From positions 1 to 43,263 of the forward strand of contig NZ_JAJTWW010000018.1 of NCBI RefSeq assembly GCF_021729135.1: a DNA stretch of 43,263 bases. Direction: 5' to 3'. The DNA is from Brevibacterium daeguense (lineage in GTDB: Bacteria > Actinomycetota > Actinomycetes > Actinomycetales > Brevibacteriaceae). The translations under genes were made by a program, and so were the position numbers. The notes under the pieces were generated by a model. That model was not told where the DNA came from, made no database searches, and was given only the letters and a program-made list of their open reading frames with translations. Of this stretch, positions 17,397 to 25,808 are shown piece by piece (positions within the stretch are counted from its first letter, which is position 1; each line of letters starts with the position of its first letter).

Positions 17397-17431
17397 TGTT
17401 CGCAGTCACCACTCCATTCGAAAGGAACTCG

Positions 17432-18235
17432 ATGAGCAACCCGCTTGTCCGCCGAGGTCTCGAGCAGGGGATCCAGGCCGGGCGCTCTCAGCCCCCGACC
17501 CCCTCGGCTCAGGAACTCGACCAGATGTACCGGATGCCGGCCGCGCAGCCGCGCATCCCGCAGTCCGAGCGCGTGATGACCTACGACGACGTGCTCATGA
17601 AGACGGCGGCATGCTTCGGCGTGCTGCTCGTGGGAGCGCTCGTCGGCTGGTTCGTTCCCGTGCTGGCTCTTCCCGCGGCGCTGGTGGCGCTGGTGCTGGG
17701 TCTCGTCAACGCCTTCAAGAAGGAGCCCAGCCCCGGCCTGATCCTGGCCTACGCCGCGATCGAGGGCGTGTTCCTCGGCGGCATCTCCGGCATCTTCGAG
17801 GCGTCCTTCCCGGGAATCGTGGTGCAGGCCGTGCTGGCCACGCTGTGTGTATTCGGGCTGATGTTCGCGCTGTTCAAGTTCAAGGTCATCCGGATGAGCG
17901 CGCGATTCACCAAGTTCCTCATGCTCGCCGTCGGCGGGTACGCGATCTTCTCGATCGTGAACTTCTTCTTCGCGATGTTCACCGGCTCCGGCGGCGCCCG
18001 CAGTGTTGAGATCACCTTGTTCGGGATCACCATGCCGCTGGGTGTCGTCATCGGCATCGTCGCAGTGGTGCTCGCCTCGTTCACGCTGGTCGCCGACTTC
18101 CAGATGATCGAGCAGGGAGTGCAGCACCGGATCCCGGAGAGGTACTCCTGGACCTGCGCGTTCTCTCTCATGGTCACGCTCGTGTGGCTCTACATCGAGA
18201 TCCTGCGACTGCTGTCGTACTTCAGGAACGACTGA
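17432..18235 (+). CDS. Bax inhibitor-1/YccA-family membrane protein
   Basis: A protein of 267 residues. About 60 polar residues (Pro/Gln-rich) end in VMTYDDVLMKT. Seven hydrophobic segments fill the rest, with FKKEPSPGLILAYAAIEGVFLGGISGIFE in the middle. DFQMIEQGVQHRIPERYSWTCAFSLMVTLVWLYIEILRLLSYF closes it; the Asp-rich final part is typical of bacterial BI-1 (DUF4870-independent YbhL/YccA type). Family members are pH-sensitive calcium leak channels or protease modulators; the role here is unknown. The ATG at 17432 has AAAGGAACTCG upstream; the open frame from 17363 precedes the promoter. The small gene at 18240 follows after only 4 nt. Confidence 0.88.
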   Translation: MSNPLVRRGLEQGIQAGRSQPPTPSAQELDQMYRMPAAQPRIPQSERVMTYDDVLMKTAACFGVLLVGALVGWFVPVLALPAALVALVLGLVNAFKKEPSPGLILAYAAIEGVFLGGISGIFEASFPGIVVQAVLATLCVFGLMFALFKFKVIRMSARFTKFLMLAVGGYAIFSIVNFFFAMFTGSGGARSVEITLFGITMPLGVVIGIVAVVLASFTLVADFQMIEQGVQHRIPERYSWTCAFSLMVTLVWLYIEILRLLSYFRND

Positions 18236-18239
18236 GACC

Positions 18240-18554
18240 ATGAATGACACCCTGGCGGCGGATCTCCATGCGGAGGTCCGCCGTCTGCGCATTCGCGTGG
18301 CGGGCTTCGACTCCGCCGCCCTCGATCTGCGGACTTCGCGGAGCCGCACGCGGCGCGCGGCGATCCGCAGCGCACTTGCCAGACTCTCGGACGCCGGGGC
18401 CGGGAGCAGGCTCGTGCCCGAGCTGGAGGACCGGGTGCTCGCCGACCAGCTCGTCGTCCTCCTCACCGACTGCTCTCCCGAGTACGGAGCGACCGAGGCG
18501 ATGACGAAGCAGGCACTTGCCATCGCCCGTGACCTGCGGGTGGAGCTGGGCTGA
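18240..18554 (+). CDS. Small soluble protein of unknown function in the BI-1 operon
   Basis: A 104-residue, strongly helical, charged protein. It begins MNDTLAADLHAEVRRLRIRVAG and ends ATEAMTKQALAIARDLRVELG. There are no membrane segments or recognised motifs. The ATG comes 4 nt after the stop of the BI-1-like gene, suggesting translational coupling. Clear G/C third-position bias in this frame supports a real gene. It may act with the membrane protein, but that is inference from position only. Confidence 0.65.
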   Translation: MNDTLAADLHAEVRRLRIRVAGFDSAALDLRTSRSRTRRAAIRSALARLSDAGAGSRLVPELEDRVLADQLVVLLTDCSPEYGATEAMTKQALAIARDLRVELG

Positions 18555-18575
18555 GCTGTGCCGCGGAGGCGGTCC

Positions 18576-18636
18576 CGGCCCGACGGGTCCCGGCCCGACG
18601 GGTGCCGGCCGGACGGGTCCCGACCGGACGGGACCC
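18576..18636 (+). repeat. 15-bp tandem repeat, four units, ending in a terminator-like hairpin
   Basis: Units of the form cggcccgacgggtcc lie at 18576-18590, 18591-18605, 18606-18620 and 18621-18635, with a few changes in the later ones. The arms gggtccc (18615-18621) and gggaccc (18630-18636) pair over 7 bp, so the array can act as a terminator for the BI-1 operon. Confidence 0.7.
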
Positions 18637-18673
18637 GGGCCAAGAATTCGAGTGCAAGTCCTCGCCGTTCGGC

Positions 18674-18733
18674 GTGAGATAGGTCTCACCGACCGAGATA
18701 AGCGTCAGCTCTGACTGGTTTGCGAGTACTGTG
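18674..18733 (+). promoter_or_regulatory. Promoter region of the first tandem MFS gene with an inverted-repeat operator candidate
   Basis: A perfect inverted repeat gtgaga-tagg-tctcac lies at 18674-18689. About 40 nt downstream is a -10-like TACTGT (18728-18733). The start would be near 18740, with a leader containing AGGAGGAGG before the GTG at 18771. The repeat sits upstream of the expected -35 and looks like a binding site for a dimeric regulator. No regulator gene is adjacent. Confidence 0.45.
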
Positions 18734-18770
18734 GGCATGGTCACAGCGAACAGGAGGAGGGGCGGGCGCC

Positions 18771-19952
18771 GTGCACAACGGGCAGCGACTGTGGTCCAAG
18801 GACTTCATCCTCGCGCTCGGCGTGGCCAGCTTCCTCTCGTTCGTCTTCTATCTGCTCATCACCACGATGGCCGAGTATGCAGCGGTCCGCTTCGGCGCCT
18901 CCGACATGCTCGCCGGCTTCGCTGCCAGCGCCTTCGTGGTCGGAGCCCTGGCCGCCCGGATCGTCACCGGGGTGTTCCTCGACGTCGTCGGCCGCTATCG
19001 GGTCCTCATCGTGGGCGTGGGCGCTTCGGTGGCGGCCACGCTGCTGTACCTTCCGGTGGACGGGCTCTGGACCCTCATCGCGGTGCGCATTCTCCACGGC
19101 ATCACCTTCGGCACCGGACACACCGCCATCATGGCGTCCGTCCAGAGCATCATCCCGGAAGCGCGGCGCGCGGAGGGCACTGGATACTTCTCGACCTCGA
19201 CCACGCTGGCGGCCGCGCTGGGGCCGTTCCTCGCTCTCTTCCTCATCCGCGACCACGGTTATGAGTGGCTGTTCATCGCCTCGGCGAGCTTCTCCCTCAT
19301 CGGCTTCATCGGCCTGCTGTTCCTGCGGATCCCCGAGAGCGCCTCCGGCGTCGGGAGGCGGGTGAGCCGCAGATCCTTCCGGCCGTCCAACCTCCTCGAT
19401 CCCGCAGGGCTGCGGATCGGGTCGATCATGTTCCTGGCCGGTATCGCCTACTCCTCGATCATGGCGTTCCTCACGGGTTACACAGCCTCGCTCGGGATGG
19501 CCGATGCGGCCCCCTACTTCTTCCTCTCCTTCGCAGTCTTCTCGCTGGCTGCGCGCCTGACCCTGGGACGAGTCCAGGACCGATTCGGTGACAACGTCGT
19601 GATCTACCCGCTCTTCAGCGCCTTCTTCACGGCGATGATGCTGGTGATGTTCGCCCAGTCGCCCTGGATGATCGCGGCGGCAGGGGTCTTCGCAGGCGTC
19701 GGCTTCGGTTCGCTGATGTCGAGCACTCAGGCGATCACGATCTCCGCCGCCGGACCGGCTCGGGTGGGAGTGGCGACCTCGACGTACTTCCTCATGATGG
19801 ACCTCGGGTTCGGACTCGGGCCGGTGGTCCTGGGCAAGATCGTCGGCCGCTTCTCCTACGAGGCGATGTACGCGTTCGCCGCGAGCGTGGTGGTCATCGC
19901 CGGGCTGCTCTACTTCCTCGTCCACGGGAGGTCGGCGGGTCGGCGGCGGTGA
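18771..19952 (+). CDS. MFS transporter, first of a tandem paralogous pair
   Basis: A 393-residue protein with twelve hydrophobic segments. It begins LWSKDFILALGVASFLSFVFYLLITTMAEYA, the start typical of the YwoG/YfkL-type DHA1 exporters of Gram-positive bacteria. Motif A is VFLDVVGRYRVL and the motif C region is GTGYFSTSTTLAAALGPFLALFL. GRVQDRFGDNVVIYPLF is shared with its neighbour. The GTG at 18771 is supported by AGGAGGAGG; the upstream open frame contains the promoter. It resembles the next gene along its whole length, at what looks like 40-50% identity by eye, so the pair arose by an old duplication. The substrate is unknown. Confidence 0.87.
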   Translation: MHNGQRLWSKDFILALGVASFLSFVFYLLITTMAEYAAVRFGASDMLAGFAASAFVVGALAARIVTGVFLDVVGRYRVLIVGVGASVAATLLYLPVDGLWTLIAVRILHGITFGTGHTAIMASVQSIIPEARRAEGTGYFSTSTTLAAALGPFLALFLIRDHGYEWLFIASASFSLIGFIGLLFLRIPESASGVGRRVSRRSFRPSNLLDPAGLRIGSIMFLAGIAYSSIMAFLTGYTASLGMADAAPYFFLSFAVFSLAARLTLGRVQDRFGDNVVIYPLFSAFFTAMMLVMFAQSPWMIAAAGVFAGVGFGSLMSSTQAITISAAGPARVGVATSTYFLMMDLGFGLGPVVLGKIVGRFSYEAMYAFAASVVVIAGLLYFLVHGRSAGRRR

Positions 19953-19960
19953 GCTGCCGG

Positions 19961-19966
19961 TAGGAT
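19961..19966 (+). promoter_or_regulatory. -10 element of the second tandem MFS gene
   Basis: TAGGAT lies at 19961-19966, about 60 nt before the start of the second MFS gene, with no clear -35. It suggests the two paralogues are not simply one transcript. Confidence 0.4.
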
Positions 19967-20034
19967 GGTCCGGTCGTGGCGTCCGAACCGGTCGTCCGCA
20001 CCTGCCCCACACCGTTTGCCGGAGGAAGGACACT

Positions 20035-21210
20035 GTGGAGACGTCGCGACTGTGGACCAGGGACTTCGTGCTCGCCTTCGGCATCAACCTGGCGATGTCC
20101 CTGACCTTCTACCTCCTCATGACCTCGATGGCCGGCTACGCCATCGACCGCTTCGGGGCCGGGGAGACGGTCGCGGGCCTGGCATCGAGCGCCTACATCA
20201 TCGGCGCCCTCATCGCCCGCATCTTCGCCGGAAAATTCCTCGACTTCGTCGGCCGCAAGCGCATGACCCTGATCTCGCTCGTGGTGTTCGTGCTCGCCGC
20301 CATCGCCTACATCCCGCTCGCGGATGTGTGGTCGGTGATCGCGGTTCGATTCATCCACGGACTCGCGTTCGGCGCGGGCAACACGGCGGTCCAGGCCTCG
20401 GTGCAGATGCTGATTCCGCAGACCCGCCGCGCAGAGGGCACCGGTTACTTCGGCACCTCGACCTCACTGGCGACGGCCGTCGGCCCGTTCCTGGCGGTCT
20501 ACCTCACGCAGCACTTCGGCTATTCCGCGATGTTCTGGGCCTCGGCGGCCTTCTCGGTGTTCGGCTTGGTGCTGGCGCTGTTCATCCGGCTGCCGGAGCG
20601 CACGCCCAGCGCGGATGAGCAGGCCGCGAAGTGGCAGCTGAAGCTGTCGTCGATCATCGACTATCGGGCGCTGCGGATCTCCTCGATCATGCTGCTGGCC
20701 GGACTCGCCTACGCCAATGTCCTGGCCTTTCTGACCACCTGGGCCACCGAGCTGGGGGTCCCGGAGGCGGCGAGCTGGTTCTTCATCCTGTTTGCCGTCG
20801 TCATGCTCGCTTCGCGGCTGTTCGTGGGACGGATCCAGGACCGGCGGGGCGACAACGTGGTGATGTACCCGATCTTCTTCCTCTTCGCACTGAGCTTCGT
20901 CATCATCGCGCTCGCTGAGAGCGGCTGGGCGATCGTGCTGGCGGCGGTCCCGATGGGTCTGGGATTCGGCTCCCTCTTCCCCTGCACGCAGGCGATCGCA
21001 GTCAACGTCACATCTCGCGAGCGGATCGGCCTGGCGATCTCGACCTTCTTCATCATGCTCGACCTCGGCACGGGGCTCGGGCCCGTCCTGCTGGGAGCGA
21101 TCGTCCCCCTGGTCGGGCTGCAGGGCCTGTACCTGACGTGTGCAGGACTGGTGGTGCTCGCGGGGGCGGTGTACCACGGAGTTCACGGCAGGGTTCAGAG
21201 CAGGCCCTGA
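20035..21210 (+). CDS. MFS transporter, second of a tandem paralogous pair
   Basis: A 391-residue paralogue of the preceding gene. It begins LWTRDFVLAFGINLAMSLTFYLLMTSMAGYA. Motif A is KFLDFVGRKRMTLI, and GTGYFGTSTSLATAVGPFLAVYL and GRIQDRRGDNVVMYPIFF follow. The GTG at 20035 has GGAGGAAGGACACT upstream. It ends about 70 nt before the converging epsilon-subunit gene. An exporter of a small molecule is the best family-level guess. Two related carriers side by side could reflect split substrate range or differential control. Confidence 0.87.
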   Translation: METSRLWTRDFVLAFGINLAMSLTFYLLMTSMAGYAIDRFGAGETVAGLASSAYIIGALIARIFAGKFLDFVGRKRMTLISLVVFVLAAIAYIPLADVWSVIAVRFIHGLAFGAGNTAVQASVQMLIPQTRRAEGTGYFGTSTSLATAVGPFLAVYLTQHFGYSAMFWASAAFSVFGLVLALFIRLPERTPSADEQAAKWQLKLSSIIDYRALRISSIMLLAGLAYANVLAFLTTWATELGVPEAASWFFILFAVVMLASRLFVGRIQDRRGDNVVMYPIFFLFALSFVIIALAESGWAIVLAAVPMGLGFGSLFPCTQAIAVNVTSRERIGLAISTFFIMLDLGTGLGPVLLGAIVPLVGLQGLYLTCAGLVVLAGAVYHGVHGRVQSRP

Positions 21211-21282
21211 ACCGTACCGCAGCCCTGCCGGCAACTCGGGATGGGCGACAGCGTGACCGGTGGGCGATGCCGGCTCCGGAGC

Positions 21283-21678
21283 TCAGAGGCGGTGACGCCA
21301 GCTGCCGCGCACCGTGCGGCGGTGCGAGCGGGCGGGAGCAGCGAACCGGCGCCTCGGCTGCGCGCTCTGCTGCGAGGCGGACGCCTGGACCAGCCGCAGC
21401 GCCACCAGCGCCGCGACGACTGCTGCCCGGGCGAGCTCGCGTTCGCGCTCCGGGCTCAGCGGCTCCGACGCCGAGGTGCTCGTCACCTCGACGTCGAACT
21501 CCGGGATCGCTTCCAGGCCCGGTTCCGCCGAGCGGTCCAGCTCCGGCGAGCGGCCCGGTTCCGGCGAGTGGCCCGGCTCCGGCGAGTGGCCCGGCTCCGG
21601 AAAGTGGCCCGGTTCCGTCGAGCGGTGCAGCGACGCGGCCCCGTTCTGCGCCGAAGGGGGAGTGCTCTGCTCGGTCAC
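21283..21678 (-). CDS. Probable acyl-CoA carboxylase epsilon subunit (AccE/PccE-like), with repeats
   Basis: A 131-residue protein whose GTG start overlaps the accD stop (GTGA), the position of the epsilon gene in actinobacterial carboxylase loci. Residues 20-55 are EPGHSP-type hexapeptide repeats. Then come [23 protein letters not shown] (resembling the PTxEELAALxAVLAA helix of epsilon subunits) and a basic end finishing in SWRHRL. Epsilon subunits bind the beta subunit and raise activity of the alpha-beta complex. The core match is weak, so much of the call rests on position and the C-terminal tryptophan. Confidence 0.6.
   Translation of the reverse strand: MTEQSTPPSAQNGAASLHRSTEPGHFPEPGHSPEPGHSPEPGRSPELDRSAEPGLEAIPEFDVEVTSTSASEPLSPERERELARAAVVAALVALRLVQASASQQSAQPRRRFAAPARSHRRTVRGSWRHRL
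21519..21626 (-). repeat. 18-bp in-frame tandem repeat inside the epsilon-subunit gene
   Basis: Six units of 18 bp (ccggctccggcgagtggc and variants) encode six hexapeptides of the EPGHSP type. The unit is a multiple of three, so copy-number change would keep the frame. Confidence 0.8.
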
Positions 21679-23270
21679 AGCGGGATGTTCCCGTGCTTGC
21701 GGGAGGGCGCATCGACGTGCTTGTTCGCCAGCGCGCGCAGTCCGCGCACGATCCGCTCCCGGGTCTCGCTCGGCCTGATCACCGCATCGATGTACCCTTC
21801 CTCGGCAGCGAGGTACGGGTTGAGCAGAGCGTCCTCGTACTCCTGGATGAGCTCGTCGCGCAGTGCGTCCACGTCCTCGCCCGCCTCGCCGGCGGCCTTG
21901 AGCCTCCGCCGGTAGACGATATTGGCGGCGCCCTGCGCCCCCATCACTGCGATCTGCGCGCTCGGCCACGCGAAGTTGAGATCCGCGCCGAGCTGCTTGG
22001 ATCCCATCACGCAGTACGCACCGCCGTAGGCCTTGCGGGTGATCACCGTGATGAGCGGGACGGTTGCTTCGCCGTAGGCGTAGATGAGCTTGGCGCCGCG
22101 GCGGATGATGCCGCTGAATTCCTGGTCGGTGCCGGGCAGGAAGCCGGGGACATCGACGAAGGTCAGGATCGGCAGGTTGAAGGCGTCGCAGAAGCGGACG
22201 AACCGCGCCGCCTTCTCCGAGGCATCGATGTCCAGGGTTCCGGCCAGCTGCATCGGCTGATTGGCGATGATGCCCACCGCGGTGCCCTCGACCCGGCCGA
22301 AGCCGGTGATGACGTTGGGGGCGAACAGCTCGGAGGTCTCCAGGAACTCGCCCTCGTCGAGCACCCGGGTGACGACGTCGAGGATGTCGTAGGGCTGGGA
22401 GGGGGAGTCCGGCATCAGCGTGTCGAGCGCCTCGTCGTCGTGGTCGACGGTGAGATCGGCGGGCGCATGGACCTGCGGTGCCTCGTCCAGGCTGTTCTGC
22501 GGCAGGAAGGAGAGCAGATCGCGCACATAGTTGAGCGCATCGGACTCATCGGCGGCGAGGTAGTGGGCATTGCCGCTGACCGAGTTGTTGGTGCGGCCGC
22601 CGCCGAGCTCCTCGTGGCCGACGTCCTCACCGGTGACGGTCTTGATGACGTCGGGACCGGTGATGTACATGTGCGAAGTGCCGTCCACCATGATCGTGAA
22701 GTCGGTCAGCGCCGGGGAGTACACGGCACCGCCGGCCGACGGTCCCATGATCAGGCTGATCTGGGGGATCACACCGGACGAGGCGACATTCAGGCGGAAG
22801 ATCTCCGCGAACAGCGCGATCGAGCCGACGCCCTCCTGGATCCGGGCGCCGCCGGAGTCGTTGATGCCGACGATCGGGCAGCCGAGCCTGAGCGCGAGCT
22901 CCTGCACCTTGACGATCTTGCGACCATTGGCCTCCGCCAGCGACCCGCCGAGCACGGTGAAGTCGTGGGCGAAGACGGCGACGGTGCGGCCGTCGATGGT
23001 GCCGAGTCCGCACACCACCCCGTCCCCGTCGGGACGGTTGGCCTGCATCCCGAACTGCGTGTTGTGGTGGCGGACGAATTCGTCGATCTCCTGGAAGGAG
23101 TCGTCGTCGAGCAGCTGGTCGATCCGCTCGCGGGCGGTCTGCTTGCCTCGGTTGTGCTGATTGGCCACTGCCCGCTCGTTCCCGGCGTGGGCGGCACGCC
23201 GGCGCTCCTCGAAGGCGGCGATGCGTTCGGCGGTAGTCCGCGGCACCGCGGGCACAGTCGTATCACTCAT
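21675..23270 (-). CDS. Acyl-CoA carboxylase beta (carboxyltransferase) subunit, PccB/AccD type
   Basis: A 531-residue carboxyltransferase. It has [22 protein letters not shown] near the N-terminus. The first crotonase-like oxyanion stretch is [16 protein letters not shown] and [16 protein letters not shown] follows. The C-terminal half has [34 protein letters not shown] and [37 protein letters not shown]. It transfers the carboxyl group from biotin to acetyl- or propionyl-CoA, feeding malonyl- or methylmalonyl-CoA. Chain-length specificity was not read. TACGCT on the minus strand (23278-23283) ends 7 nt before the ATG and no ribosome site is visible, so a leaderless mRNA is likely. The biotin-carrying alpha subunit is not in the window. 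Confidence 0.93.
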   Translation of the reverse strand: MSDTTVPAVPRTTAERIAAFEERRRAAHAGNERAVANQHNRGKQTARERIDQLLDDDSFQEIDEFVRHHNTQFGMQANRPDGDGVVCGLGTIDGRTVAVFAHDFTVLGGSLAEANGRKIVKVQELALRLGCPIVGINDSGGARIQEGVGSIALFAEIFRLNVASSGVIPQISLIMGPSAGGAVYSPALTDFTIMVDGTSHMYITGPDVIKTVTGEDVGHEELGGGRTNNSVSGNAHYLAADESDALNYVRDLLSFLPQNSLDEAPQVHAPADLTVDHDDEALDTLMPDSPSQPYDILDVVTRVLDEGEFLETSELFAPNVITGFGRVEGTAVGIIANQPMQLAGTLDIDASEKAARFVRFCDAFNLPILTFVDVPGFLPGTDQEFSGIIRRGAKLIYAYGEATVPLITVITRKAYGGAYCVMGSKQLGADLNFAWPSAQIAVMGAQGAANIVYRRRLKAAGEAGEDVDALRDELIQEYEDALLNPYLAAEEGYIDAVIRPSETRERIVRGLRALANKHVDAPSRKHGNIPL

Positions 23271-23336
23271 GTTCACTAGCGTATCGGCAGGTGGATCGCG
23301 TTGTGTGGAGGCGCCAAAACGCACTACGGTGATCTG
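23271..23336. promoter_or_regulatory. Divergent leaderless promoters between accD and birA
   Basis: Only 66 nt separate the two starts. Leftwards, TACGCT (minus strand, 23278-23283) stands 7 nt before the accD ATG. Rightwards, TACGGT (23325-23330) stands 6 nt before the birA GTG, with TTGTGT (23301-23306) 18 nt upstream as a possible -35. A repressor binding here could control both directions. I see only a weak 5-bp inverted pair (gcgtt/aacgc). Confidence 0.55.
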
Positions 23337-24164
23337 GTGCACAGCCAACCTGCTCGCCCCGACTTCGACCTCTCCCGCTTCCAGGACGAATCCCGCCGGC
23401 GCGGAGTCTCCGTGCCGTCCATCGAGTGGCCTCCGGAGCTCGGGTCGACGAACGACGAACTCGCCGCCAGACTGGAGTCGTCCCCGGGTGAGGTGGCCGA
23501 GTACGCGGTGATCGGAACCGACTTCCAATCCGGGGGACACGGACGCCTGGGCAGGCCCTGGACGGTGCCGCCGCGCGCCTCGCTGACCTTCTCCGTGCCG
23601 GTGCGCGTCCCACCGGGCTTCCCTGTCGACCGCCTGGGCTGGCTGCCGATCACTGCCGGATGGTGCGTTGCCGAGACGCTCCGCGAGCACGAGATCGCCG
23701 CCGGGGTCAAGTGGCCCAACGACGTCCTCGTCGACGGGAAGAAGATCTGCGGCATCCTGACCCGAGCCTGCCCCACTCCCGGTGGACTCGTCGTGATCAT
23801 CGGAATCGGGGTCAACGTCGCGTTCACCGCAGACGAGCTCCCGGTGCCGACTGCGACCTCCCTGTCGCTGCTCGGCGCCGAGGTGCGCCGCGAAGAGCTC
23901 CTCGCATCCCTGCTGAGCCGCCTGCAGCCGGCGATCGCCGAGGTGCTCGCCGCCGGTGATCTCGTCCACACCACGGCCACCGCCCGCCGCGTACGGGAGA
24001 CGATGGTGACCCTGGGCTCCTCCGTGCGGGTCGAGCTGCCCGGCGGGCAGGAACTCGTGGGCCGCGCCCGTGACCTCGATCCTGCGGGCAACCTCGTGGT
24101 CGAGACGGCCGATGGCGAGCATCGCATCACCGCGGGAGATGTCATCCATGCGAGGTCGGCATGA
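23337..24164 (+). CDS. birA: Biotin--[acetyl-CoA-carboxylase] ligase (no DNA-binding domain)
   Basis: A 275-residue protein. The substrate-binding part starts [12 protein letters not shown], then [14 protein letters not shown] (the biotinyl-AMP loop, with RLGRPW in place of the common RRGRSW). [17 protein letters not shown] carries the catalytic lysine. A small C-terminal SH3-like domain follows ([26 protein letters not shown]). The 40 or so residues before the catalytic core are too few for a winged helix, so it is a ligase without repressor function. It activates biotin with ATP and attaches it to carboxylase carrier domains. The GTG at 23337 is set by the leaderless promoter. Its stop overlaps the cyclase start (ATGA). 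Confidence 0.93.
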   Translation: MHSQPARPDFDLSRFQDESRRRGVSVPSIEWPPELGSTNDELAARLESSPGEVAEYAVIGTDFQSGGHGRLGRPWTVPPRASLTFSVPVRVPPGFPVDRLGWLPITAGWCVAETLREHEIAAGVKWPNDVLVDGKKICGILTRACPTPGGLVVIIGIGVNVAFTADELPVPTATSLSLLGAEVRREELLASLLSRLQPAIAEVLAAGDLVHTTATARRVRETMVTLGSSVRVELPGGQELVGRARDLDPAGNLVVETADGEHRITAGDVIHARSA

Positions 24165-25735
24165 CCGACTTCGAGGACTGGCAGCCAGCTGTTCCCGGCG
24201 ATATGCCGGAGCCTGACCCGGAGCCTGACCCGAAACCCAGGTCGGAACCGGAACCGGAACCGGAGCCGGAGTCTGAACCGGAGCCGGAGCCTGAGCCTGA
24301 GCCGGCACCCAGGTCGGAGCCGGACTCGGTGGCGGAACCCGAGCTCGGGCTGGAACCGGTGCCGGTGCTCGAGAAGTCGGCGCCTGGATTCGAGCCGGCA
24401 CAGGAATCAGAGCCGCCGCGAGCGACTCCGGACCACGCGCCGGCAGCCGACCAGCCTGCGGCTGAGGACGCGGGCGGCCCGGAGTCGGGTATCGACAGCG
24501 AAACGGACGCCGGCCTCGCGACCGGCCCGGACGCTGATGTGGACGCCGAGGCGGGCACGGACGCCTCGGACTTCTTCCGCGCGCTGAAGGCGGAGAAGCC
24601 GCGGGCCGAGGGTGCGCCGAAGACCGAAGGGGTCCGGTTCCTCGACGAGTACGAGGTCGGCGAACGGGAACGCGCCGAGATCGAGGACACGATCTACGAA
24701 CTCCGTTCGGCGGCGCAGCGGCTCGAGGAGCGGCTGCTCGGCGGCAAGCGCGTGCTCACCCGCAGGGAGGTCGCCGGACTGGCAGAGGTGTCGACGCTTT
24801 CGGCCCGCAAGCTGTGGCGGTCACTCGGATTCCCTCGGGTGCCCGAGGGTGAGGCCGCCTTCACCGTCGCCGACGTCAGGGCGCTGCGCGAGGTCGCCCG
24901 CGTGGTGGCCACGGATCTGCTCGACGAGCAGACGGTCCTGTCCCTGATGCGCGCGACCGGCCAGACGACGGATCGCCTGGTGGTCTGGCAGATGGAGACG
25001 CTCGTCGAATATCTGGCCGAGGCGCAGGGCCTGGAGGATTCCGACGCCCGGCGCGTGGCGCTCGACCTCTTCGAGCAGATTCTCGACCCACTCGAGGAAG
25101 TCCTCGTCTACGCCTGGAAACGCAACCTGGCGGGAGCGCTGGGCCGGCTGAACGTCAATGTCACCAGCGGCCTGGCGATCGAGAACCGGCAGGGCTGGTT
25201 CGACTCGTCGATGCCGCTGGCCCGCGCGGTCGGCTTCGTCGACCTTGTGTCCTACACCCGGCTGTCGCAGCAGATGGAGCCCAAGCAGCTGGCCTTCATG
25301 GTCAAGCGGTTCCAGGACCTCGCCTACAACATCGTCGCGACCGGGGGCGGTCGGGTGATCAAGACCGTCGGGGACGAGGTGTTCTTCGCCGCGGAGACGC
25401 CGCACGCCGGCGCCGAGATCGCACTGACCCTGCAGGAGGAGATCCGAGAGGATGTGCAGCTGCCGAAGGCGCGCGTCGGGTTCGCCTGGGGGAAGGTGCT
25501 CTCACGGCTCGGCGACATCTTCGGCTCGACGGTCAACCTCGCGGCCCGGCTGACCGCCGTCGCCGACCCGGGAACAGTGGTCACGGACTCGGAGACTGCG
25601 AATGTCATCCAGCGGACCGACGCCTACGAATTCACGGAGCGCCGCACCATCACCCTGCAGGGACTCGGCGAGATCTCCGTGATGGAGATGGACCGCGGCA
25701 CTGCGGAGCCGCTGCCCCTCGACTTCTCCGACTGA
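24161..25735 (+). CDS. Class III adenylate cyclase with N-terminal regulatory domain
   Basis: A protein of 524 residues. Residues 14-60 are Pro-Glu repeats and up to about 145 remain low-complexity and acidic. Residues 160-345 form a helical domain ([28 protein letters not shown]...), similar to the autoinhibitory, pH-sensing region of Rv1264-type cyclases. The catalytic domain has metal ligands D361 ([12 protein letters not shown]) and D405 (KTVGDEVFF), adenine-selecting K401 and D452, and transition-state N459 and R463 (NLAAR). All key residues for ATP-to-cAMP conversion are present. No membrane segment is seen. It overlaps birA by 4 nt, an order I remember from Streptomyces (pccB-birA-cya). 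The last codons are duplicated downstream. Confidence 0.92.
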   Translation: MTDFEDWQPAVPGDMPEPDPEPDPKPRSEPEPEPEPESEPEPEPEPEPAPRSEPDSVAEPELGLEPVPVLEKSAPGFEPAQESEPPRATPDHAPAADQPAAEDAGGPESGIDSETDAGLATGPDADVDAEAGTDASDFFRALKAEKPRAEGAPKTEGVRFLDEYEVGERERAEIEDTIYELRSAAQRLEERLLGGKRVLTRREVAGLAEVSTLSARKLWRSLGFPRVPEGEAAFTVADVRALREVARVVATDLLDEQTVLSLMRATGQTTDRLVVWQMETLVEYLAEAQGLEDSDARRVALDLFEQILDPLEEVLVYAWKRNLAGALGRLNVNVTSGLAIENRQGWFDSSMPLARAVGFVDLVSYTRLSQQMEPKQLAFMVKRFQDLAYNIVATGGGRVIKTVGDEVFFAAETPHAGAEIALTLQEEIREDVQLPKARVGFAWGKVLSRLGDIFGSTVNLAARLTAVADPGTVVTDSETANVIQRTDAYEFTERRTITLQGLGEISVMEMDRGTAEPLPLDFSD

Positions 25736-25761
25736 GCCGCGGCCCCTCGACTTCTCCGACT
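25714..25761 (+). repeat. Duplicated 3' end of the cyclase gene
   Basis: The 20-bp gcccctcgacttctccgact, coding PLDFSD at 25714-25733, is repeated perfectly at 25742-25761. The stop (25733-25735) lies at the junction of the first copy, and the offset is 28 bp. Confidence 0.9.
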
Positions 25762-25808
25762 CAGCGACGCCTGTCTCCCGGTCTCCCTGCCTCTCTGCAG
25801 CTCCGTCC

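Noticed and set aside
18720..18770. Longer N-terminus for the first tandem MFS protein
   Set aside because: This stretch contains the -10 and the ribosome site, so it is leader rather than coding.
21675..24401. Single 908-codon protein covering accD and the region opposite birA
   Set aside because: The accD family start is at 23270 with a promoter just upstream; the extra N-terminal part is antisense to birA.
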